A stretch of 64,000 nucleotides of DNA, from positions 868,001 through 932,000 of the forward strand of contig CAVYTO010000001.1 in the NCBI GenBank assembly GCA_963771505.1. The letters are read 5' to 3'. Positions 50,844-59,030 of the stretch are shown here, piece after piece. Each line of letters begins with the position of its first letter. Position 1 is the first letter of the stretch. The notes under the pieces were generated by a model. That model was given only the letters and a program-made list of their open reading frames with translations, was not told the DNA's origin and made no database searches. Position numbers and translations under genes: made by a program. The DNA is from JAJPHW01 sp963771505 (GTDB lineage Bacteria > Acidobacteriota > Terriglobia > Terriglobales > Acidobacteriaceae).

Positions 50844-53090
50844 CTAGTTGACCGTCTCCGTAAACACCACCCTCGGATGTCCCAATCCATACTCCCCCTC
50901 AGCGCTCACCTGCACCGGTCCGGTGCCTTGCGGCAGCGTCAGCACCACAGCCGCATTGCCGTTGGAATCGGTCGTCACCAGACGACTCGACAAGGATCCC
51001 GCGCTGGTTGAGAAGAAGATTGTTCCTCCTACAGCGCTGCCCCCTGACTGGCCCGCATTGAGGGTGACCGAAAGATTTAACTGAGTTCCCGGCGCGCCGT
51101 GTTGCTTGTCGCCCGTCTTGGCAAGCGTCGCCGGAGGATTACCGACCACAATCCATCCGCCCTCGTTTTGCACCTCGCCCGAATTGTCGGTGCCGGGAAT
51201 CGAATAGTGATAGAACCCCGGGGTGTTTCCAGCCTTCACTGTAACCACGCCTTTTTGCGTTTTCGATAAATTCGGTTGTGTGACCGTTACCGTAATGCCG
51301 CTGTCGGCTTGGGGCGCACCCAATGTCACCGTCCCGGTCCCCGATGTGATTTCAGGGTGCAGCGTGGTGGTCGTGCCCGCCGCCGTCATCACAGTGTCGG
51401 GGTTCGGGTCCCACTGCGCGGTTGTCAGCTTTGACGTTCCGGTGGCAACGAGCAATGTCACAGTATACGGAGCGAAGTTAATGGTGGAAGACCACGGTTG
51501 CTGCACTGACGCGACAATCTGCGTCGGATCGGTCGAAGAAAGCGTATATGTGGTCACCTGATTCGGCGTGAATCCGTTCCACGAAAATTGAGCCTGCACG
51601 GTGTTTGCCGGATCTTTGTTCACCACCATCACTGTCGCGCTGGTGCCCGCTGCATTCACAGCCGCGTAGCTGCTGAACAGGTCGGGATCGCCGTTGTTTG
51701 AGTCAGAAACTGAAGTCGTGGCAAACGAGCTGTGCTGGCCGTCGTAATTGCGATACAACTTCAGCGCCAGATAGTTCGGGTTTGCTGGAACCGGTGCGAC
51801 CCATCGCGACGCCAGGTAAAGCCGCTCGCGACCCATCGTGCCGTAAGCTTCCGCGTCAGCAAGCGCAGTTGAGAAATCGGCCTCGCCCGCGAACGAAGCG
51901 TTCCACTCCGTAAAACTCAACGACGTATTCGGATAAATCATGTTCGCGATCGCTCGCATTCTCGGAATGCGGAATGGAATCGTCTTGTTGGGCTGGATTT
52001 GCGTGGCCCATGGCTGATTGATAGTCGGCGATTCGCTGACGTACGTCGGGTCCCAGTAGTCGCGAAAAATTCGCAGCTCAAGCGCCTGCTTCTGCGCTTG
52101 GGTAAAATTAGATGTGTCCGGGCCGTCGGGATAAGCGTGGATGTCGAACACATCCACCGACCGTTTGCCGCTGACTTTATCTTCCCAATAAATTTCGTTC
52201 AGCCACCACGGTAGAAAGTCGTCGCCTGCGTGCGCGCCTTTGTCGTTATTGTTCGCGCCGTTCCAATAAAACCACCAGCAACAACTCACCGGGCCCAGGC
52301 GGATCGCCTTCGTGTCCCAGCCCTTCAGAGCCTGCGCCTCGGCGACATAGGTGTCGCGCAACTCGTTGTAAGCCGACGGAGCGGGATGAATATCGACATG
52401 GGTAGAACCCCAGATGTCGATTTCGTTGTCCATGTTGTAAAAATGCGGGGCCGTGCCGAAAGCCTTCGCCAAAGCGGCTGCCCACTGATTCCGGTAAACG
52501 CTGTTTGGAGGATCGCCGCTTCCCGGCTGATCGAGCAGCGGAAAATACGCGTCGTTCGGATTCGCCGTGAGCCGGGTGGCGCAATCGGTTTTCAAACCGT
52601 CGCCCGCATCGGGATTATACGGATCGGTCGCGCACTGCGGCCCATACTTCGCCACCGAATAGCTCCAATGTCCGTTATTGTTTTCCGCGCTTTGCGCCAC
52701 CCAGGGCAGCATCACCATCGTCATGATTGGCGCGCTGCCTGCCGTTTTCACGTCCTGAATGAATTTGGCTGAATCACCATCGCCGATTTCGGTATAGCCG
52801 AAATCCTCGAAGAAATAATCGTTGTCGGCGTTGTCGGTGAACAATTTCCAGTTGTAAGTTGAAGTCCCATTCCCGCCCCAGCGCACCGCGCTCAATCCGC
52901 TGTCGGTGATCGTCGAAGCGTCCTGGGGATAAGCTCCACCATACACATATTGACTGATGGGATGCCGGTTGGTCAGCACATCTACGGTGACAGCGACGTT
53001 GGTCGTGGCCGGTTTATTCGCGTCAGCCGCGCACATATTGCCGCAAAAGGCAGCAGACAAGATTAGAGCGACGACCAGGCGGGAGCACAT
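50844..53090 (-). CDS. GH44 glycoside hydrolase with Ig-like C-terminal domains
   Basis: A 748-residue secreted enzyme (signal LVVALILSAAFCGNMCAA). Residues about 40-540 match family GH44: ISQYVYGGAYPQ, LSAVRWGGNGTSTYNWKL, NMDNEIDIWGSTH (acid/base E223), DVFDIHAYPDG and SFTEWNASF (nucleophile E395). The family cuts beta-1,4-glucans and xyloglucan. After a beta-sandwich the protein ends in two Ig-like repeats (VTVTQPNLSKTQKG and LNLSVTLNAGQSGGSAVGGT). It sits between nadC and birA and breaks a housekeeping run. Confidence 0.9.
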   Translation of the reverse strand: MCSRLVVALILSAAFCGNMCAADANKPATTNVAVTVDVLTNRHPISQYVYGGAYPQDASTITDSGLSAVRWGGNGTSTYNWKLFTDNADNDYFFEDFGYTEIGDGDSAKFIQDVKTAGSAPIMTMVMLPWVAQSAENNNGHWSYSVAKYGPQCATDPYNPDAGDGLKTDCATRLTANPNDAYFPLLDQPGSGDPPNSVYRNQWAAALAKAFGTAPHFYNMDNEIDIWGSTHVDIHPAPSAYNELRDTYVAEAQALKGWDTKAIRLGPVSCCWWFYWNGANNNDKGAHAGDDFLPWWLNEIYWEDKVSGKRSVDVFDIHAYPDGPDTSNFTQAQKQALELRIFRDYWDPTYVSESPTINQPWATQIQPNKTIPFRIPRMRAIANMIYPNTSLSFTEWNASFAGEADFSTALADAEAYGTMGRERLYLASRWVAPVPANPNYLALKLYRNYDGQHSSFATTSVSDSNNGDPDLFSSYAAVNAAGTSATVMVVNKDPANTVQAQFSWNGFTPNQVTTYTLSSTDPTQIVASVQQPWSSTINFAPYTVTLLVATGTSKLTTAQWDPNPDTVMTAAGTTTTLHPEITSGTGTVTLGAPQADSGITVTVTQPNLSKTQKGVVTVKAGNTPGFYHYSIPGTDNSGEVQNEGGWIVVGNPPATLAKTGDKQHGAPGTQLNLSVTLNAGQSGGSAVGGTIFFSTSAGSLSSRLVTTDSNGNAAVVLTLPQGTGPVQVSAEGEYGLGHPRVVFTETVN

Positions 53091-53178
53091 GGGGGAGGGC
53101 CTCCTGATGGTTCACTCTACCGCCTCGCGCGAAGGGAAGGAAAACTCGTAAGTACGTGGCGGGAAGTCCAGTAACCGA

Positions 53179-54057
53179 TTACGCCGGAAGCACGCGCAGG
53201 CTCATATCCACGGCCTGTGCCGAGTGGGTCAACGCGCCGACGGAGATGAAATCCACGCCGGTTTCGGCGTAGGCGCGAACGTTTTCGAGCTTGATTCCGC
53301 CGGAACATTCGAGCGGCACCCTACGGTCAAGCTTGGAACACCAATCCACCGCCTGCTTAACTTCCGCAGGGGCCATGTTGTCCAGCAGAATCGCTTCAGC
53401 CTTATGGTCGAGCGCGTCTTTCAATTCCTTCATTGACCGCACTTCTACTTCCATCGGCTGGGTGCCTCGGCGATTGCGTTGAGCAGCTTCCAGCGCCGGA
53501 ATAATTCCTCCCGCCAATGCAATGTGATTGTTCTTGATGAGTACGCCGTCAGAGAGATCGAGCCGATGGTTCTGCCCGCCGCCGCAACGCACAGCATACT
53601 TGTCGAGAGCGCGCAGACCAGGCGCCGTTTTTCGTGTATCGAGGATGCGCGCTTTCGTTCCAGCAATAGCGTCCACATACTGCCGCGTGACTGTGGCTAT
53701 GCCGCTCATGCGTTGCAGAAAATTCAAAATAACCCGTTCGCAGGATAGAATCACGCGCGCGTTATGCCGGATGACCGCGAGTTGCTGCCCGTCGCGCACG
53801 CGGACTCCATCGAAAATCTCGGGATGCGTGGTCACTTCGTGATGCGATGTCACCGCCCCATCCAGCGCGGCGTAGACGTCGAGGATGCGGGCAACGCAGC
53901 CGATGCCGGCCAGGATGCAAGCCTGCTTCGCCAGAATCGTGGCCGTCGCGCGCTGCTGCGGATCGATGCAGGCCGTGCTGGTCGCGTCGTGCGTGGCGCG
54001 GTCTTCGAGCAGCGCGTTTTCGATGATCGCCGTGAGCCGCCGGTTATTCCATTCCAT
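53179..54057 (-). CDS. nadC: Nicotinate-nucleotide pyrophosphorylase (carboxylating)
   Basis: A 292-residue quinolinate phosphoribosyltransferase of the NAD de novo pathway. Motifs: ALLEDRATHDATS, ILSCERVILNFLQRMSGIAT, ILDTRKTAPGLRALDKYAVR (phosphate site), GGGQNHRLDLSDGVLIKNNH and EVEVRSMKEL, then LECSGGIKLENVRAYAETGV and DFISVGALTHS. It starts 15 bases after valS. nadA and nadB are not in the window. Confidence 0.95.
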   Translation of the reverse strand: MEWNNRRLTAIIENALLEDRATHDATSTACIDPQQRATATILAKQACILAGIGCVARILDVYAALDGAVTSHHEVTTHPEIFDGVRVRDGQQLAVIRHNARVILSCERVILNFLQRMSGIATVTRQYVDAIAGTKARILDTRKTAPGLRALDKYAVRCGGGQNHRLDLSDGVLIKNNHIALAGGIIPALEAAQRNRRGTQPMEVEVRSMKELKDALDHKAEAILLDNMAPAEVKQAVDWCSKLDRRVPLECSGGIKLENVRAYAETGVDFISVGALTHSAQAVDMSLRVLPA

Positions 54058-54072
54058 AGTCAGGCACTTCGA

Positions 54073-56802
54073 TTACAGCTTATCAAGCTGAGCGCGAGTT
54101 TTGCCGCGCAGAATTCCCAGTTCTCCCAATCGCTTGCGAATTCCTTCGACAACCTGCGCCGGAGCTTTCGCCAAAAACTGCTCGTTGCCCAACTGCCGCT
54201 GGCCGTTTGCCATTTCTTTTTCCATGCGTTCGAGTTCTTTTCCCAGCCGGTCTTTCTCCACGGCAACGTCAATTTTCTTTTCGTACACCAGATGAACGTC
54301 GAATCGCGCCGTATGCCGAACCGCCGACGCGTCTGAGAACGCACTCGCCGCAAATTCCATCGACTCGACAGTCGCCAGTCGCGCCACCGCGCCTCGATTC
54401 TCCTCCAGCAGCCTCCGGATTTCGGGCTCGGCCGTGAAAACCTCGATCGGCGTTTTCAATTTCGTCTCAACTTTCAGCTCAGCCCGCAGGTTCCTGACGC
54501 TCACAATCAAATCCTGCAGGATCGCCATCTCGGTTTCCGCCGCCAAATCGATTCCGGGTTCATTCGCCTCCGGATAAGTCATCAGCGCGATCGATTTCGA
54601 AGGCGCGTTCTCCCCGTACATGGCATGCCAGATTTCTTCCGTGATAAAAGGCATCACCGGATGCAACAACCGCAACGACGCTTCGAATAAGTTGACCAGG
54701 TTCGTAACCGCAACCCGCGCACCCGCCGGGTCGGCCCCGCCGCGCTCCACATCAATGCGCGGCTTGATCAGCTCAAGATACCAATCGCAAAGTTCGCCCC
54801 AGAAAAAGTCATAGATCGCCCGCGCCGCATCGTCAAAGCGGTAAACGCGCAGTGATCGGTTCACTTCGCCGGCAACGCGATTGAAGCGCGAAAGAATCCA
54901 GCGGTCTTCGAGCGTTGACGTCGTGAATGCTGCCAGGTTGCCGTCCGGTTTCAGTCCCGGCGCAACGCTCTCCACATTCATGAACATGAAGCGCGCCGCA
55001 TTCCAAATTTTGTTCGCGAACGCCCGATAACCTTCCGTGCGGCTCGGATTAAACGCAATGTCCGTGCCGGGCGACGACATCGACGCCAGCGTAAAACGGG
55101 TCGCGTCGGTCCCGTACTTCGCGATGACTTCAATCGGATCGAGCACGTTCCCCTTCGTCTTCGACATTTTCTGCCGGTCGGCGTCGCGCACCAGCGCGTG
55201 GATGTAGACCTCGCGAAACGGCACGCTTTTGCCGAGAGAAGCTGGTCCGCCATCCAATCGCTTCGGGCGGTGGGGCGGAGACATGAACCAGCATCCCATC
55301 ATGATCATCCGCGCGACCCAAAAGAAAAGGATGTCGAATCCGGTAATCAACAGCGATGTCGGATAAAACGCATCCAGATCGGCGGTCGATTGCGGCCATC
55401 CCAGCGTCGTAAACGGTAACAGCGACGACGAGAACCATGTGTCCAACACATCGGTGTCTTGTTCCAGCTTCGCGCTGCCGCACTTCTTACACTTCGACGG
55501 AGTTTCGCGAGCCACCGTGGTTTCGCCGCAATCCCCGCAATGCCACGCCGGAATGCGATGTCCCCACCACAACTGGCGCGAAATGCACCAGTCGTAGATG
55601 TTGGTCATCCAGTTCAAATAAATCTGCTTGTAATTTTCCGGCGTGAAGCGGATGTCGCCGCTCTCAACGACTGCAATCGCGCGCTCCGCCAGGGGCTTGA
55701 TCTTCACAAACCATTGCAGCGAAAGCCGCGGCTCCACAATCGTTCCGCAGCGCTCGCACTTTCCGATTCCAATCGTGTAATCCTTCACGCCAACCAAAAA
55801 ACCCTGCGCATCGAGGTCGGCCACGATTTGCTGCCGCGCTTCGTAGCGGTCCAGCCCGGCGTATTTTACGGCCGCCGCGTTCATCTTCGCGTGCTCGTCC
55901 ATCACTTCGATCTGCGGCAGGTTGTGCCGCAACCCCGCAGCAAAATCATTCGGATCGTGCGATGGCGTTACCTTCACCGCGCCCGTGCCAAACTCCGGCT
56001 GCGCCAGCTCGTCGGTGATGATCGGAATCTCGCGCTGCATCAGCGGCAGCAGCGCCTTCTTGCCGTGCAAGTGCGTATAACGTTCGTCTTTCGCGTTCAC
56101 CGCAATCGCCGAATCGCCCAGCATCGTCTCCGGACGCGTCGTCGCCACCGTTATAAATTCGTCCGAACCAACAATTGGATAGCGAATTTCATACAGCTTT
56201 CCCGCCACGTCTTCGTGCTTCACTTCCAGGTCGGAGATCGCCGTCCCGCACCGCGGACACCAGTTGACGATGTACTTCCCGCGATAGATCAGCCCTTCTT
56301 CATGCAGCCGGACGAACGCTTCGCGCACCGCCAGCGAAAGATCGTCGTCCATCGTGAAATATTCGCGGTCCCAATCGACGGACGCGCCCAGCCGCTTCAT
56401 CTGGTCGAGAATCGCGCCGCCGTAATGCCGCTTCCATTCCCATACCCGCTCAATGAAAGCCTCGCGGCCCATGTCACGGCGTTTCTTGCCTTCGCTCGCC
56501 AGTTGACGGTCGACCATCATCTGCGTGGCGATGCCCGCGTGGTCGGTGCCCGGCAGCCACAACGTCACAAATCCGCGCATGCGATGCCAGCGGACAATGA
56601 TGTCCATCTGCGTCTGGTTCAGCATGTGCCCCATATGCAGACGCCCGGTGACATTAGGAGGCGGCAAAAGCAGGCTGAAGCGCGGGCGCGAGTCGCCCTC
56701 GGCGGGAGTGGGCACGTCAAACAGCTTCTCTTTGACCCAATGCTCCGCCCAGCGATCTTCAATCGCCGCCGGTTCGTACGCTTTAGGAAGTTCGAGAGCC
56801 AT
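54073..56802 (-). CDS. valS: Valyl-tRNA synthetase
   Basis: A 909-residue class Ia synthetase. It has LLPPPNVTGRLHMGHML (HIGH-type motif), a large editing domain (TVATTRPETMLGDSAIAVN), two zinc CxxC groups, KMSKTKGNVLDP (KMSKS motif), the anticodon-binding domain and a C-terminal coiled coil typical of ValRS (VAVEKDRLGKELERMEKEMA). The length is standard. It is first in the reverse-strand group with nadC. Confidence 0.95.
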   Translation of the reverse strand: MALELPKAYEPAAIEDRWAEHWVKEKLFDVPTPAEGDSRPRFSLLLPPPNVTGRLHMGHMLNQTQMDIIVRWHRMRGFVTLWLPGTDHAGIATQMMVDRQLASEGKKRRDMGREAFIERVWEWKRHYGGAILDQMKRLGASVDWDREYFTMDDDLSLAVREAFVRLHEEGLIYRGKYIVNWCPRCGTAISDLEVKHEDVAGKLYEIRYPIVGSDEFITVATTRPETMLGDSAIAVNAKDERYTHLHGKKALLPLMQREIPIITDELAQPEFGTGAVKVTPSHDPNDFAAGLRHNLPQIEVMDEHAKMNAAAVKYAGLDRYEARQQIVADLDAQGFLVGVKDYTIGIGKCERCGTIVEPRLSLQWFVKIKPLAERAIAVVESGDIRFTPENYKQIYLNWMTNIYDWCISRQLWWGHRIPAWHCGDCGETTVARETPSKCKKCGSAKLEQDTDVLDTWFSSSLLPFTTLGWPQSTADLDAFYPTSLLITGFDILFFWVARMIMMGCWFMSPPHRPKRLDGGPASLGKSVPFREVYIHALVRDADRQKMSKTKGNVLDPIEVIAKYGTDATRFTLASMSSPGTDIAFNPSRTEGYRAFANKIWNAARFMFMNVESVAPGLKPDGNLAAFTTSTLEDRWILSRFNRVAGEVNRSLRVYRFDDAARAIYDFFWGELCDWYLELIKPRIDVERGGADPAGARVAVTNLVNLFEASLRLLHPVMPFITEEIWHAMYGENAPSKSIALMTYPEANEPGIDLAAETEMAILQDLIVSVRNLRAELKVETKLKTPIEVFTAEPEIRRLLEENRGAVARLATVESMEFAASAFSDASAVRHTARFDVHLVYEKKIDVAVEKDRLGKELERMEKEMANGQRQLGNEQFLAKAPAQVVEGIRKRLGELGILRGKTRAQLDKL

Positions 56803-57014
56803 AAAAGTTAGACAACTACCCGACCGCGCGGAAAGTAATCCGCGTGTCTACCACTGACTAGACACGATTGACTGAATTCCTGATCTTACAGGCCAGCAGA
56901 AAATGGGGTCAAACGGATTGCGGCAACGTCCGGCGTTGCGGACCACGCCAGATTTAGGAAAGGCCCAGCTTCAGCGGAGCTGCAGGAAAGTCGTGGTGCG
57001 TATCTCGCGTTTGG

Positions 57015-57164
57015 GAAGGGCTCGGCTTCAGCCGAGCCGTAGAGGCCGCACAATACACACGCCCCGCAGGGCGGCTGATAGTCAACTCCAAATTGCGTCC
57101 CACCCCATGCGGGGCGTTGAGAGCTAGCGCACGTTTTGCGGCACGGCTGAAGCCGTGCCCTTCC
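57015..57164. repeat. REPIN-like inverted hairpin pair
   Basis: Two hairpins face each other. The first is GGAAG plus GGCTCGGC-TTCA-GCCGAGCC (57015-57038); the second is GGCACGGC-TGAA-GCCGTGCC plus CTTCC (57140-57164). The ends GGAAGGGC and GCCCTTCC are inverted copies. Between them are CGCCCCGCAGGGCGG and CCCCATGCGGGGCG boxes. The remaining spacer 56.80-57.69 kb has no gene I trust; an 91-codon reverse frame ending near 57265 is compatible with a gene remnant. Confidence 0.6.
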
Positions 57165-57615
57165 AAGTCACTTCCTTGTGGTCCAATATCTGAAAACAAT
57201 AGTTAGCTAAAAAATCTGCCGATCCATGAGTTGCGTCGAGACTGCTCCATCTCAACCATCATCGTCATTTCTGCCCGTAGCGAACGTCGAACCCTAAAGG
57301 AGTTTCGCTTACGATCAACTCGTCCGGAGAACTTTCGATCCGAAAGCCGCCCCACGTTTGCGTTTCCGCTGAGTCGTTCATCCCAATACTCTTCCTGATT
57401 GCGTCCGGTAGAAGGGCTGCTGGCCCTGCACAATGATCTGTCCAATGCAGTTTACCGAACAATTCGACAGTCACCGTAGCCCTGCGGGGAATGCCGGGCA
57501 CGAGGCGGCGATGGCGTCCCCGCCTGTGGGTCAGATTCATAATTCCCGTGTACAGGCAGGCCTTAGCGCTTCGGGCCCAAGGAGCTTGTCCCAGGCCGCC
57601 TGCGGCCTGCTTGGC

Positions 57616-57640
57616 GGCTCGGCCGAAGCCGAGCCCTTCC
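57616..57640. repeat. Single copy of the GC-rich hairpin repeat
   Basis: GGCTCGGC (57616-57623), loop CGAA, GCCGAGCC (57628-57635), then CTTCC. It matches the outer hairpins at 57.02 and 57.14 kb. Other palindromic GC boxes (GGCCGCCTGCGGCC) lie just upstream. Confidence 0.6.
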
Positions 57641-57688
57641 AAAACCAAGTCGTCGCTGGCCATCTTGAGAACCCGCTGCGCGCGTCTG

Positions 57689-58315
57689 TTAGCGCAGCTC
57701 GGCCAGTTCTCCCCGCAGTTTGTGCGTAGCTCGAAAGAGCGTGTTCTTGATCGTGCCTTCGCTGGTGTTCAGGATTCCAGCTACCGTCCTCAACCTCATG
57801 CCGTGGTAATGCTTCAGTTCGAATACGGTGCGCTCCCGCGGTGACAGCTGTCCGAGTGCGCGTTGAACATCGCGCCGCACCTCTCGCCCAAGCAGGTTAC
57901 GTTCGGGACTCGCGCCCGCGCGGTCATCGGCTACGCGATCGAGAATCGATTCCTCTTCGCCGTCCGAATTCATCATGGTCGTGATATCGCGGCTGCGCAG
58001 GGATTTCTTGCGCAGGTGATCGATGCAGAGATTGCTCACGATCCGGTAGATCCAGGTGTAGAAAGAACATTCGAAGCGAAACCGGGCGAGGTTCACGTAG
58101 GCGCGAAGAAACGCATCCTGACAGATATCCTGGCCATCTTCTGTCGAGCCCGTCAGGTGGATAGCCAGACGCAGCACGGCACGGTCATAGTGATGTACCA
58201 GCTCTTCGAAGGCCCTGGCGTCGCCCAGCTGCGCGGCCCGGATGAGGACCTCGTCGTCAGCGCGAGTTGGCCGGATGACGCGCGCGGTCGGCTGCAATGG
58301 AAGTGCGTGTTCCAC
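57689..58315 (-). CDS. ECF RNA polymerase sigma factor
   Basis: A 208-residue sigma-70 family factor of the ECF group. Region 2 is seen in ELVHHYDRAVLRLAIHLTGS and DICQDAFLRAYVNLARF to YTWIYRIVSNLCIDHLRKK; region 4 in LGQLSPRERTVFELKHYHGM and LNTSEGTIKNTLFRATHKLR. The GTG start at 58315 follows GAGGAAATACC. No anti-sigma gene follows. It lies 22 bases after a response regulator, so its level is probably set by the two-component system. Confidence 0.9.
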   Translation of the reverse strand: MEHALPLQPTARVIRPTRADDEVLIRAAQLGDARAFEELVHHYDRAVLRLAIHLTGSTEDGQDICQDAFLRAYVNLARFRFECSFYTWIYRIVSNLCIDHLRKKSLRSRDITTMMNSDGEEESILDRVADDRAGASPERNLLGREVRRDVQRALGQLSPRERTVFELKHYHGMRLRTVAGILNTSEGTIKNTLFRATHKLRGELAELR

Positions 58316-58337
58316 GGTATTTCCTCGAGCAATGCAA

Positions 58338-59018
58338 TTAGCAGACAAATTTGTACCCCGTTCCGTGCACTGTAAGAATGAAACGCGGCTCTTCCGGCTT
58401 TGGTTCCACTTTTTGTCGCAGGCGCACGATGTGCGCATCCACCGTGCGGGTGGTGGGGAAGCGATCGTATCCCCAAACGTCTTCAAGCAGCCGGTCACGA
58501 CTCAGCGTTTCTCCGGGATGCCCAAGGAAATATTTGAGCAAGTCGAACTCTTTGGCCGAGAAATCGAGCGCCTGCCCATTCTTCAGCACCCGGCAGTTGC
58601 GGACGTTGACCTCAACATCGCCGAATGAATAATTTTCTCGGGCCGGTTCTGGCGTTTGTGAGCGTCTCAGGACGGCCTTCACCCGCGCCAGCAATTCTCG
58701 AATAGAAAATGGTTTGGTGACGTAGTCGTCGGCTCCCAGTTCGAGTCCCACGACCTTGTCGACTTCTTGTCCGCGCGCGGTCAGCATGATCACCGGAAGG
58801 GCCGGACGCTTGGATTTCAGTTGGCGGCACACTTCGAGTCCGCTCATGCGCGGCATCATGACGTCGAGAATCACCAGGCTGGGTGACTGGCTCAATGCGG
58901 CTTCGAGCCCTGCCACTCCGTCTCCGGCGGTGATCACTTCATAGCCTTCGAATTGGAAATTGTCGCGCAGTCCCGCCACCATGTTGGGCTCGTCTTCGAC
59001 AATAAGAATTTTCGCCAT
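58338..59018 (-). CDS. OmpR/PhoB-type response regulator
   Basis: A 226-residue regulator. The receiver domain has E8/D9, phospho-acceptor D52 (LVILDVMMP), the conserved Thr in MLTARG and Lys in YVTKPFS. The C-terminal winged helix has the usual LDFSAKEFDLLKYFLGHPGE, RDRLLEDVWGYD, TVDAHIVRLRQKVE and HGTGYKFV. It is an active DNA-binding transcription factor by sequence. It starts 12 bases after the kinase. Confidence 0.95.
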   Translation of the reverse strand: MAKILIVEDEPNMVAGLRDNFQFEGYEVITAGDGVAGLEAALSQSPSLVILDVMMPRMSGLEVCRQLKSKRPALPVIMLTARGQEVDKVVGLELGADDYVTKPFSIRELLARVKAVLRRSQTPEPARENYSFGDVEVNVRNCRVLKNGQALDFSAKEFDLLKYFLGHPGETLSRDRLLEDVWGYDRFPTTRTVDAHIVRLRQKVEPKPEEPRFILTVHGTGYKFVC

Positions 59019-59030
59019 AGTCGTGTCTGT

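Noticed and set aside
55459..56811. Long forward open frame of about 450 codons opposite valS
   Set aside because: It lies wholly antisense to an unmistakable valyl-tRNA synthetase, is Arg/His-rich, and shows no domain pattern; a GC-rich shadow.
57265..57663. Reverse open frame of 132 codons in the repeat-rich spacer
   Set aside because: Its first part translates the hairpin repeat itself. The last ~70 codons could be a gene remnant, but no family resemblance or ribosome binding site supports a gene.
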